41,083 nucleotides of DNA from the NCBI RefSeq assembly GCF_028290105.1, contig NZ_JAQGKL010000224.1, positions 1-41,083 of the forward strand, given 5' to 3'. The translations under genes and the position numbers were made by a program. The DNA comes from Methylobacterium sp. (GTDB lineage Bacteria > Pseudomonadota > Alphaproteobacteria > Rhizobiales > Beijerinckiaceae). Below, one piece after another: positions 25,781 to 33,585 of the stretch (the first letter of the stretch is position 1; each line of letters opens with the position of its first letter). Under the pieces are notes generated by a model. That model was not told the origin of the DNA. It ran no database searches and saw only the letters and a program-made list of their open reading frames with translations.

Positions 25781-28201
25781 ATGACCAAAACCACTCCGAT
25801 GCCGCAGGCCCGCCCGGAATCGCGCGTGGCCATCTGGCTGCGGCGCGGCGTGGCGGCGCTCTTTCTGGTGGTCGGACTCGGTCTGGCCGCAGGGGGCGCG
25901 ATGCTCGCATGGGTCGGGGGCTCGCCCTATTACTTGCTGGCGGGCGCCGCCGTCATGGCGAGCGGCGCTCTGATCGGGCGCGGCGACCGGCGCGGCGTCA
26001 CGGTCTTTGCCGCTCTTCTCGTCTGCACCACCGGCTGGGCGGTCTGGGAGGTCGGCTTCGACGGCTGGCAGCTGCTGCCCCGCCTGTTCGCCCCCTTCGC
26101 GCTCGGCCTCGCGCTGCTGCTGCCGGCCGTGGCGCGGGGTTTCCAACGGACTCCCGACGCGCCGCGCCGCATGGGTTGGCCGGCCTTTGCCGGGGCGCTC
26201 GCCCTCGCCCTGGTGGCGGGAAACGTCCTGCACGCCGCCGGCCCCGAGGCACCGGCCGAGCCCAGCCTGCGCCGTGGCCTCGCGGACCGCGTGCCGGAGC
26301 GGCTGGCGCAGCCGCTCGCCCGGATCACCCGCGAGGACTGGCCGGCCTTCGGCAACGACCAGGGCGGCACGCGTTTCAGCCCGCTGGCGGACCTGACCTC
26401 GGCGAATGTCGGCCGGCTGGAAATCGCCTGGGAGGCCGAGACCGGCCCCGACACTCCCGGCCCCGCCACGGCGCTGGAGGCGACGCCGATCATGGTCGCC
26501 GACGCCCTGTATCTCTGCGACGGCCACAACCGCGTCCTCGCCCTCGATGCCGAGACCGGGCGCGAGCGCTGGCGCCACGACATGTCGAACGGCGTGCCAC
26601 CCTCCGGCAAGCCCTGCAGGGGCGTCGCCCATTACCGGATGCCGGACGCGACGGGCGCCTGCGCCGCGCGCATCATCGCGGCGAGCCAGACGCCCGAGCT
26701 GATCGCCCTCGACGCCGGGACCGGCGAGCCCTGCGCCGAATTCGGCCAAGCCGGCCGCGTCGACCTGCGCGAGGGCCTGAGCGCCTATCCCAAAGGGCAG
26801 TACTACGTCAGCTCTGCCCCGCAGATCATCCGTGGCAAGGCCGTGGTCGGCGGCGGCATCCCCGACGGCCAGTTCTGGGGCGGCCCCTCCGGCGTGATCC
26901 GCGCCTTCGATGCGCGCACCGGCGCCCTCGCCTGGGCCTTCGATGCCGGGGTGCCCGACCGGATCGGCGCGCCCCCGGCCGGCGAGACCTACACCCCGTC
27001 CTCGCCCAACAGCTGGGCGCCGATCAGCGCCGACGAAGCCCTCGGGCTCGTCTACCTGCCCATGGGCAACGCCACCCCCGACAATTTCGGCGGCCTGCGC
27101 CGGCCGTTCGACGAGGCCGTCTCCAGCGCGGTCATCGCCCTCGACGCCGAGACGGGGCGCCTGCGCTGGCGCTTCCAGGCGACGCATCACGACATTTGGG
27201 ACTACGACACGCCGGCCCAGCCGACCCTCGTCGACATGGCGACCGCCAGCGGGGTCCGCCCCGCCCTGATCCAGCCGACCAAGCGCGGCGAGATCTTCGT
27301 CCTCGACCGCGAGACCGGCCAGCCGATCAAGCCCGTGACGGAGGTGCCGGCTCCGCAGGGCGACATCGGCCCGGGCGAGCGGCTCTCGGCCACCCAGCCC
27401 GCCTCCCTCGACCTGCCCGCGCTGCGCGGCGCCAGCCTTCGCGAATCCGACATGTGGGGCGCGACGCCCCTCGACCAGATGCTGTGCCGCATCCTGTTCC
27501 GGCAATCGCGCTACGAGGGGCACCTCACCCCGATCACGCTGGGCAAGCCCGTCCTGATCGATCCGGGCTCGGTCGGCGGCGTCAACTGGGGCAGCGTCTC
27601 CCTCGATGCCGAGCGCGGCATCATGGTGGCGAACTGGATGCGCCTGCCCGACCGGGTCGAACTCGTCACCCGCGCCGAGGCGAACCGGCGCAAGCTCACG
27701 CTCTCCGACGGCCAGGGCCCCGGCGGCGACGCCGCGCGCCCGATGCTGAACACACCCTACGGGGCCTATGGCGGGCTGTTCCTGTCGCCGCTCGGGGTGC
27801 CCTGCACCGCGCCGCCCTGGGGCCTCATCGCCGCCATCGACCTGTCGAGCGGGCGACTGCTCTGGTCGAAGCCCCTCGGGACCGCCCGCGACACCGGCCC
27901 CTTCGGCATCCCGTCGATGCTCCCGCTCACCGTGGGAACGCCGGTCTCCGGCGGCTCCGTCACCACACGGGGCGGCCTCGTCTTCGTCGGCGCCAGCATG
28001 GACCGCACCGTCCGGGCCCTCGATTCGGCGACGGGGCGCGAGCTCTGGCAGGCGCGGCTCCCCGGGGGCGGCAACGCCACGCCGATGACCTACCGCAGCC
28101 CGGCGAGCGGCCGGCAGTTCGTGGTGATCGCGGCCGGCGGAAAGCCGCCGCTCGCCATCAGCCTCGGCACCAAGCTCGTCGCCTACGCGCTGCCGCGCTG
28201 A
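25781..28201 (+). CDS. gcd: Membrane-bound PQQ-dependent glucose dehydrogenase (quinoprotein)
   Basis: An 806-residue quinoprotein of the glucose/quinate/shikimate family. The first 150 residues contain about five transmembrane helices that anchor it and pass electrons to ubiquinone. The periplasmic eight-bladed propeller follows: WPAFGNDQGGTRFSPL, LYLCDGHNRVLALDAETG, SPNSWAPIS, LVYLPMGNATPDNFGG, and HHDIWDYDTPAQPTL with Asp476 at the place of the catalytic Asp. PTKRGEIFVLD has Lys501 at the PQQ lysine position. It oxidises aldose sugars (or quinate-like polyols) to lactones in the periplasm. It is the last plus-strand gene of the cassette. Confidence 0.95.
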   Translation: MTKTTPMPQARPESRVAIWLRRGVAALFLVVGLGLAAGGAMLAWVGGSPYYLLAGAAVMASGALIGRGDRRGVTVFAALLVCTTGWAVWEVGFDGWQLLPRLFAPFALGLALLLPAVARGFQRTPDAPRRMGWPAFAGALALALVAGNVLHAAGPEAPAEPSLRRGLADRVPERLAQPLARITREDWPAFGNDQGGTRFSPLADLTSANVGRLEIAWEAETGPDTPGPATALEATPIMVADALYLCDGHNRVLALDAETGRERWRHDMSNGVPPSGKPCRGVAHYRMPDATGACAARIIAASQTPELIALDAGTGEPCAEFGQAGRVDLREGLSAYPKGQYYVSSAPQIIRGKAVVGGGIPDGQFWGGPSGVIRAFDARTGALAWAFDAGVPDRIGAPPAGETYTPSSPNSWAPISADEALGLVYLPMGNATPDNFGGLRRPFDEAVSSAVIALDAETGRLRWRFQATHHDIWDYDTPAQPTLVDMATASGVRPALIQPTKRGEIFVLDRETGQPIKPVTEVPAPQGDIGPGERLSATQPASLDLPALRGASLRESDMWGATPLDQMLCRILFRQSRYEGHLTPITLGKPVLIDPGSVGGVNWGSVSLDAERGIMVANWMRLPDRVELVTRAEANRRKLTLSDGQGPGGDAARPMLNTPYGAYGGLFLSPLGVPCTAPPWGLIAAIDLSSGRLLWSKPLGTARDTGPFGIPSMLPLTVGTPVSGGSVTTRGGLVFVGASMDRTVRALDSATGRELWQARLPGGGNATPMTYRSPASGRQFVVIAAGGKPPLAISLGTKLVAYALPR

Positions 28202-28240
28202 TCCGCGCCGCGTTCCGTCGATGGCTCGAAGGGCGGACAG

Positions 28241-29131
28241 TCACGCGCGGCGGCGCAGCGCCTCGGCCAGGATCGTGAAGGCCGGGGTCGGCTGGCGCCG
28301 GCTCGGATAGTACAAGTGGTAACCGGGAAAGGGCGCGCACCAATCCTCCAGCACGCGCACCAGCTTACCCTGGGCCACCGGTCCTTCGACGAGGTCCTCT
28401 GGCAGGTAGGCGAGGCCGATGCCGGACAGGGCCGCGCTGCGGATCAGGTGGAGGTTGGTGAAGGCGACCTGGCCTTCGACCCGCACGGCGAGTTCCTGCC
28501 CGTCCCTCTCGAATTCCCAGGGGAACACCCCGCCGCGCGTGGGCCGCCGCAGGTTGATGCAGCGATGCCGGGTCAGGTCTTCGGGGTGATTGGGACGGGG
28601 GCGATCCGCGAAGTACGTGGGTGCGCCGACGATGGCCATGCGCAGGGGCGGCCCGATCCGCGCCACGACCATGTCCTTCTCGACATGCTCGCCGATCCGC
28701 ACGCCCGCGTCGAAGCGCTCCGCCACGATGTCGGTGAGCGACTGCTCGGTGACCACCTCGACGTGGATGTCCGGATAATCCGGCAGCAGCGTTGCCAGGA
28801 CCGGCCACAGGATCGTTTCCGCCGCGTGCTCGGGGGCGGTGATGCGCAGGTTGCCCGCCGGCTTGTCCCGCATCCCCGTGAGCGCCGCGAGCTCGACCTC
28901 GATCTGCTCGAATTGCGGAGCCACGATGCGCAGCAGGCGCTCGCCCGCCTCGGTGGTCGAGACGCTGCGGGTGGAGCGGTTCAGCAACGGCTGCCCCAGG
29001 CGCGCCTCGAGGCCCTTCAGGGCGTGGCTCAGGGCCGACTGGGTGACGCCAAGCCGCGTCGCCGCCCGGGTGAAGCTCCCTTCCTGCGCCACCGTGGCGA
29101 AGGAGAGCAGGTCGGTCAGGTTCTCACGCAC
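28241..29131 (-). CDS. LysR family transcriptional regulator (cluster right flank)
   Basis: A 296-residue LysR regulator of the CrgA-like subgroup. The GTG start at 29131 (GAGG ten bases upstream) gives VRENLTDLLSFATVAQEGSFTRAA; the longer frame from a TTG at 29251 adds an unlikely 40-residue leader. The HTH is FTRAATRLGVTQSALSHALKGLE; the effector domain contains DIVAERFDAGVRIGE and GIGLAYLPEDLV. It strongly resembles the LysR at 20695-21588, so the two flank the oxidation cassette as a paralogous pair. It is convergent with gcd (39-base gap) and may be the last gene of the minus-strand unit starting at 31670. Confidence 0.93.
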   Translation of the reverse strand: MRENLTDLLSFATVAQEGSFTRAATRLGVTQSALSHALKGLEARLGQPLLNRSTRSVSTTEAGERLLRIVAPQFEQIEVELAALTGMRDKPAGNLRITAPEHAAETILWPVLATLLPDYPDIHVEVVTEQSLTDIVAERFDAGVRIGEHVEKDMVVARIGPPLRMAIVGAPTYFADRPRPNHPEDLTRHRCINLRRPTRGGVFPWEFERDGQELAVRVEGQVAFTNLHLIRSAALSGIGLAYLPEDLVEGPVAQGKLVRVLEDWCAPFPGYHLYYPSRRQPTPAFTILAEALRRRA

Positions 29132-29231
29132 CGGCGATGGCCTCGGGTGGCGCGGCCGATGGCAGGATGCCGGCATCGCCGCTTCGGGAAGCGACCCTGC
29201 CACAGCGAGGCCGTGCCGTCCGCTTCGATCC

Positions 29232-30146
29232 TCACACCGCCACGGCGGCAACGCTCGCCGGCGGGCGGCCGCGGCGCGCGCTCACCGTATTGCCCACCGA
29301 GGCCACGACGATGCAGGCGATGGCGAGCCATTCGGTGAGGGTCAGGCGCTCGCCGAGGAGCGCGAAACCGGCGAGCGAGCCGATGGCGGGCTCGAGGCTG
29401 AGGAGCACGCCGAAGCTCTGCTTCGACAGGCGCTTCAGCGCGACCATCTCCAGCGTGTAGGGCAAGGCGCTCGACAGGGCCGCGATGCCGAGGCCGAAGG
29501 CGAGGGTTCCCGGATCGAGCAGGGCCGCGCCCGCGCTGGCGATCCCGACCGGCATCACCACCAGGGCCGCCACCGACATCCCGATGGCCACGGCCCGGCC
29601 GCCGTGGAGATGGCCGAGGCGCTGTCCGAACACGATGTAGAGCGCCCAGCACAGGGCGGCCCCGAGCGCGCAGGCGACGCCCACCGGATCGAGCGACGTC
29701 GAGAGGCCGCTCACGGGCAGCAGAAGCGACAGGCCGAGGACGGCACAGCCGATCCAGACGAAGTCGACGATCTTTCGGGATACCGCGAGGGCCAGGACCA
29801 GCGGGCCCGAGAACTCGATGGCGATGGCGAGGCCGAGGGGGATCGTCCGCAGGGACAGGTAGAACAGGAGGTTCATGGCGCCGAGCACCGAGCCATAGAG
29901 CAGCAGCGTGCGCCGGTCGGACCCGGTCAGGGTCAGGCGCCAGGGGCGCCACAGGGCGACGAGGATCACGGCCGAGAGGCCGACCCGCAGGGCGGTGGTG
30001 CCCTCGGCGCCGATCGCGGCGAAGAGGTGCTTGGCGAACGACGTACCCACGCCGAGCGACACCATGCTGCCGACGAGCGCCAGCACGGGCACGAGGCTCT
30101 CCGCGACGCCGCGCGGGGCGTCGGGAGCGTCAGGGGCGCGCGACAT
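29232..30146 (-). CDS. rhtA: EamA/DMT family exporter, RhtA-like
   Basis: A 304-residue ten-helix drug/metabolite transporter with two EamA repeats. It shows the features of the threonine/homoserine exporter RhtA: an N-terminal SMVSLGVGTSFAKHLF, AIEFSGPLVLALAVSRK in the middle, and ALSSALPYTLEMVALKRLSKQSFGVLLSLEPAIGSLAGF in repeat two. It probably exports amino acids such as threonine or homoserine. The gene begins ten bases after the stop of the HpnL-like gene on the same strand, indicating one operon; the LysR gene follows after 100 bases. Confidence 0.87.
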   Translation of the reverse strand: MSRAPDAPDAPRGVAESLVPVLALVGSMVSLGVGTSFAKHLFAAIGAEGTTALRVGLSAVILVALWRPWRLTLTGSDRRTLLLYGSVLGAMNLLFYLSLRTIPLGLAIAIEFSGPLVLALAVSRKIVDFVWIGCAVLGLSLLLPVSGLSTSLDPVGVACALGAALCWALYIVFGQRLGHLHGGRAVAIGMSVAALVVMPVGIASAGAALLDPGTLAFGLGIAALSSALPYTLEMVALKRLSKQSFGVLLSLEPAIGSLAGFALLGERLTLTEWLAIACIVVASVGNTVSARRGRPPASVAAVAV

Positions 30147-30156
30147 GCGGGGTGCC

Positions 30157-31227
30157 CTAATCCTGCGGCGGCAGGATCGTGCCGCGCCGCGCCTCCAGGG
30201 TCTGCCAGAGGATCAGGGCGGGCAGCCCCAGCACCACGTCGGGCACACGCTTGACCAGCGACAGGGCGAGCGCGGTGCCGGCATCGATGCCGAACAGGCC
30301 CCCCAGCAGGACGAAGCCGCCCTCCTGCACGCCGAGGCCGCTGGGGACCGGGAAGGCCGCCGACTTGATGGCCTGGCTCAGGGCCTCGATGATCAGGATC
30401 TCGGCGAGCCCGACCGAGTGGATTCCGATGCAGGCCAGGGCGATGCCGATCTCCACGGCGCCGAGCAGCCAGGCCGCCGCGTGCAGCAGGATCGAGGCGG
30501 AAAGGTTACGCCAGCGTGCGGGCATCCAGACCGCGTCGAGGGCATCGTAGACGCTGCCGCCGGGCGCCGGATCGGCGGGTTCGTGGCCGCGCAGGACGCG
30601 GCGGAACCACGCGAATCCCCGCCGGGCCGCCGCCCGCATCGCGGGGCTGCGCTGCGCCAGGACGAAGGCGGTGAGCAGGAGGGCGGTGACGGCGAGGGCG
30701 CGCAGGACCCAGATGGCGAGCCCGTGCGCCGCCTCGCCGCTGACCTGGAGCAGGAGACCGACGCCGAGAAGCGCGAAGCCGGCCTGGGTGCCGGCCTGGA
30801 ACAGCATGTCGACCATGATCGAGGCCGCCGCCAGGGCGCCGGTGGCGCCCCAGAAGGTCAGGAGGCGACCGCCAACCACCTCGCCGCCCACGGACGCCAC
30901 GGGGAGCAGCACGTTGATGCCCTCGCGCACGAAGCGCAGGACCACGAAGGCGCCTGACCCGGCGCGCCCGATCCCCGGAACGCCCCGGATGGTCTGGCCC
31001 CAGGCCATGCCGCACAGGAGCAGGATGACGATTCGCACGAGGACGATGCCGGCGAGCCCAAGGGCGCCGACCCGGCCGAACGCGTCCGCGATGGCGGTCA
31101 GATCGTTCGTGGCGACGAGCCAGATCCCGAGCGCGAGGCCGAGCAGTGTGCCGACGAGGGGCAATCGGCGCAGAACGGCGCGGCCGATCCCCCGCGCGGG
31201 GCTAGTGGGTTGGGCGGAGCCGGGCAT
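30157..31227 (-). CDS. UPF0104/LPG-synthase-domain membrane protein, HpnL-like
   Basis: A 356-residue multi-spanning inner-membrane protein (about eight helices) of the lysylphosphatidylglycerol synthase transmembrane domain family (UPF0104). It lacks the C-terminal GNAT-like catalytic domain of MprF. The stretch LRFVREGINVLLPVASVGGEVVGGRLL and the later QAIKSAAFPVPSGLGVQEGGFVLLGGLFG resemble the HpnL proteins associated with hopanoid synthesis and other flippase-like members. No other hopanoid gene is visible, so HpnL identity is tentative. The ATG at 31227 is used; an in-frame TTG twelve bases upstream is possible. Confidence 0.82.
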   Translation of the reverse strand: MPGSAQPTSPARGIGRAVLRRLPLVGTLLGLALGIWLVATNDLTAIADAFGRVGALGLAGIVLVRIVILLLCGMAWGQTIRGVPGIGRAGSGAFVVLRFVREGINVLLPVASVGGEVVGGRLLTFWGATGALAAASIMVDMLFQAGTQAGFALLGVGLLLQVSGEAAHGLAIWVLRALAVTALLLTAFVLAQRSPAMRAAARRGFAWFRRVLRGHEPADPAPGGSVYDALDAVWMPARWRNLSASILLHAAAWLLGAVEIGIALACIGIHSVGLAEILIIEALSQAIKSAAFPVPSGLGVQEGGFVLLGGLFGIDAGTALALSLVKRVPDVVLGLPALILWQTLEARRGTILPPQD

Positions 31228-31268
31228 CGTGTCGGTCAAGGCTCTCCCCCGTCGCGGCGGCGGGCGCC

Positions 31269-31670
31269 TCAGGGCACCCGTGTCCGGATCAGATCCTGCG
31301 TTAGGGCGCCTTTGGGGCCGAAATCGGGGAAGAGCGCATCGATCGTCTGCTCGGGCGTGGCGGCGGGATCGAGGAGGTGGATGCGCTGCTTGGCCAGGCT
31401 CTCGGCGGTGGCCACCGCCAGGGCCCGTTTCGGACAGGGGCCGAGGCAGCCGACCTCGACCACCCGGGGCTTGCCCACAAGACGTCCCTCGCGCTCGCGC
31501 ACCTCCAAGGCGCGCTTCAGACCACGGCGCAGCGATCCCTTCTTCAAGCCCTGCCGCTTGGCGCATTTCGCGCAGACCAGCACGAGTTCGGAGAACTTGG
31601 TCCTGGCCATGCGGATTCGCGCCGGCCGGGGTGCGGTCGCGTCCTTGCTGTTCCCGCCCTTGCTGTCCAT
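31269..31670 (-). CDS. (2Fe-2S) ferredoxin-like protein, thioredoxin-fold type
   Basis: A 133-residue soluble protein. Four cysteines are arranged as CAKC near residue 33 and VGCLGPCPKR near residue 78, the C-x2-C...C-x3-C pattern of thioredoxin-like [2Fe-2S] ferredoxins (also seen in the small DUF1636-type proteins). A basic stretch lies between them (KRQGLKKGSLRRGLKRALEVRERE). The ATG at 31670 has GGGGGA seven bases upstream; an in-frame ATG nine codons earlier is possible. It is the first gene of a minus-strand unit with the HpnL-like and RhtA-like genes (41-base gap to the former). Confidence 0.82.
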   Translation of the reverse strand: MDSKGGNSKDATAPRPARIRMARTKFSELVLVCAKCAKRQGLKKGSLRRGLKRALEVREREGRLVGKPRVVEVGCLGPCPKRALAVATAESLAKQRIHLLDPAATPEQTIDALFPDFGPKGALTQDLIRTRVP

Positions 31671-31900
31671 CGATCCCCCGAGTCCCGACCATGCCACCCG
31701 GCCTCCCCGAGGGGGTACGGGGAAAGCGGCGCCTTAAAAAGGGCCGAAAAACACGGGATGCGGCGGGACAACGGCAGGGTGTCGAGAGGGCTCCGAGGGC
31801 GTGACCATTTGCATCGTCGTTCGTTCCGAGCAGGATCGCACCGCGTGGCAGTGAGCGCCTGCCGGCCCTGGTCACGCCGAGCCTCGGGAATTTGAAAGAC

Positions 31901-33214
31901 ATGAAGGTCGACGAGGTCAAGCAGACGGACCGCCTGCGCGGGGTGATCGACCTTGCGCTGCGCTCCGTGCCGGATCTGCGACGCAACGCCGAGACGATCG
32001 ATCCGGTCAGGCAGAGCCGGGTGCCGACGCTGCTGCGCGAGGCGCGGGAGCGGCTGGACTGGCGGCGCCTGCCGGGCATTCGCCCGCCCGCGTCCCGGCC
32101 CAAGAACATCATCGCGAGCGTGCTGAAGCAGTTCGCCGTCTTCGTGCTGGTGCCGACCGCGCTGGCGGCGGTGTATTTCTACGTCTTCGCGTCGGACCAG
32201 TACATCGCGACCGCTCAGTTCGCCGTACGCGGCAACGTCGAGCCCATGGACGACAGTCCGGGCGGCAGCTACGCGGGCCTGATCCAGAAGCACAACTCCC
32301 AGGACAGCTTCATCGTACGGGACTACGTCCAGAGCCAGACCCTGGTGTCCGAGGTCGAGAAGAGCCTGAACATCACGAAGATGTTCTCGCGCAAGGATGT
32401 CGACTTCTGGGAACGCTACGATGCCGACGATCCCATCGAGGATCTCGTCAAGTACTGGCGCAAGCGGGTCACGACGCGCATCGAGGTCATCTCCGGCATT
32501 GTCTCGCTGACCGTACGTGCCTTCACCCCGGAGGACGCGCTCGCCATCGCCAAGGAGGTGGTGGCCCGCAGCGAGAATCTGATCAACCAGATCTCCCGGC
32601 GCGCCCAGGCGGACATGCTCGTGCATGCCGAGGCGGACGCGGCCAAAGCGCAGGAGCGCCTGCGCAAGGCGCATCTGGCACTGCAGACGTTCCGCAACCG
32701 CTGGGGAATCATCGACCCCATCAAGTCCGCCGAGGCGACGCTGACGACGATCGGCACCCTGCGCAAGGATCGCTACAAGGCCGAATCCGACCTCGCGGTG
32801 CTGCGCGGCTCCAGCCTCGACGAGAAGTCCCGCAGCATCCAGACCCTGGTCACGCTGATCGCGGCCCTCGACCAGCAGATCAAGAAGCTGACCGACCAGC
32901 TCACCACCGACGGCGCCGCCGGGGCGGACGCGGCCAACAACATGACGCGGGCGCTCCTCGAATACGAAGCGCTCCAGGTCGAGCGGACCATCGCGGGAAA
33001 GCTGAACGAATCGGCCAACCTCATGGTCGACCGGGCGCGCATCGCGGCCGGCAAGCAGCAGATCTACCTCGCGACCTTCGTCGAGCCGGCGCTGCCGGGG
33101 GACAGCCTTTATCCCCTGCGCGGCCACGCCCTGATGGTTGTGTTCTTCTGCAGCCTCGTGATCTGGAGTTCGATCGCGCTGATCATCGCCGGTATCAACG
33201 ACCAGCGCCTCTGA
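31901..33214 (+). CDS. Capsule polysaccharide export inner-membrane protein, KpsE/BexC/CtrB-like
   Basis: A 437-residue membrane-periplasmic adaptor of the polysaccharide co-polymerase family (PCP-3). A basic cytoplasmic N-terminus of about 70 residues precedes the first transmembrane helix (ASVLKQFAVFVLVPTALAAVYFYVF). A large periplasmic alpha-helical region contains long coiled-coil segments, such as AEADAAKAQERLRKAHLALQ, and the protein ends with a second membrane helix (LMVVFFCSLVIWSSIALIIAG) after PGDSLYPLRG. This matches KpsE/BexC, which link the ABC capsule exporter to the outer-membrane channel. No other capsule gene is nearby. ATG 31901 is preferred; a TTG at 31892 is possible. Confidence 0.88.
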   Translation: MKVDEVKQTDRLRGVIDLALRSVPDLRRNAETIDPVRQSRVPTLLREARERLDWRRLPGIRPPASRPKNIIASVLKQFAVFVLVPTALAAVYFYVFASDQYIATAQFAVRGNVEPMDDSPGGSYAGLIQKHNSQDSFIVRDYVQSQTLVSEVEKSLNITKMFSRKDVDFWERYDADDPIEDLVKYWRKRVTTRIEVISGIVSLTVRAFTPEDALAIAKEVVARSENLINQISRRAQADMLVHAEADAAKAQERLRKAHLALQTFRNRWGIIDPIKSAEATLTTIGTLRKDRYKAESDLAVLRGSSLDEKSRSIQTLVTLIAALDQQIKKLTDQLTTDGAAGADAANNMTRALLEYEALQVERTIAGKLNESANLMVDRARIAAGKQQIYLATFVEPALPGDSLYPLRGHALMVVFFCSLVIWSSIALIIAGINDQRL

Positions 33215-33224
33215 TCATCGAGAA

Positions 33225-33246
33225 GGCCGCGCCAGCCGGCGCGGCC
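33225..33246. terminator. Hairpin after the capsule-export gene (possible terminator)
   Basis: GGCCGCGCC and GGCGCGGCC form a perfect 9-bp stem around the loop AGCC, 10 bases after the stop of the capsule-export gene. There is no T-tract behind it (GATCCCGTCCCC), so an intrinsic terminator is only probable; it could also be an mRNA-stabilising stem before the next gene. Confidence 0.5.
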
Positions 33247-33285
33247 GATCCCGTCCCCTGCCCCCCGGGTCTTTCGTCCAGAGAC

Positions 33286-33567
33286 ATGTCCGAGTTCAGC
33301 AACCTGATCGCCCGCGCCGTGAACCCGGCGATGTCGCGCGCCGAGCGGGAGACCGTCTACGGCGTCGTGAAGCAGGCGGTCGAACGGCTCCAGGCGCGCG
33401 ACGGCCTCTCGCCGGACGACCCGCGCATCGCCCTGCAACAACACCTCGTCGAGGAGACGATCCGCGACATCGAAGCCGACATCGCCCGGTTCGTGTCCCT
33501 GGAAAAGCTGGAACGCGCCCACTCGGTTCAGATGGCGGCCGAAGGCCTCGGGCCGCCAAATTCCTGA
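33286..33567 (+). CDS. Small helical protein of unknown function
   Basis: A 93-residue soluble, predominantly helical protein (MSEFSNLIARAVNPAMSRAERETV...), with charged helices spaced as YGVVKQAVERLQARDGLSPDDPR and LVEETIRDIEADIARF. It has no cysteine, no signal and no recognised motif. Normal codon usage and a clean ATG support a real gene. It follows the capsule-export gene by 71 bases and is convergent with flbD; a link to either system cannot be shown. Confidence 0.7.
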   Translation: MSEFSNLIARAVNPAMSRAERETVYGVVKQAVERLQARDGLSPDDPRIALQQHLVEETIRDIEADIARFVSLEKLERAHSVQMAAEGLGPPNS

Positions 33568-33585
33568 GCGGGATGCGCGCCCGGC

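Noticed and set aside
25909..28278. 789-residue plus frame within gcd
   Set aside because: Frame-shifted shadow rich in Arg and Pro; the quinoprotein frame is unambiguous.
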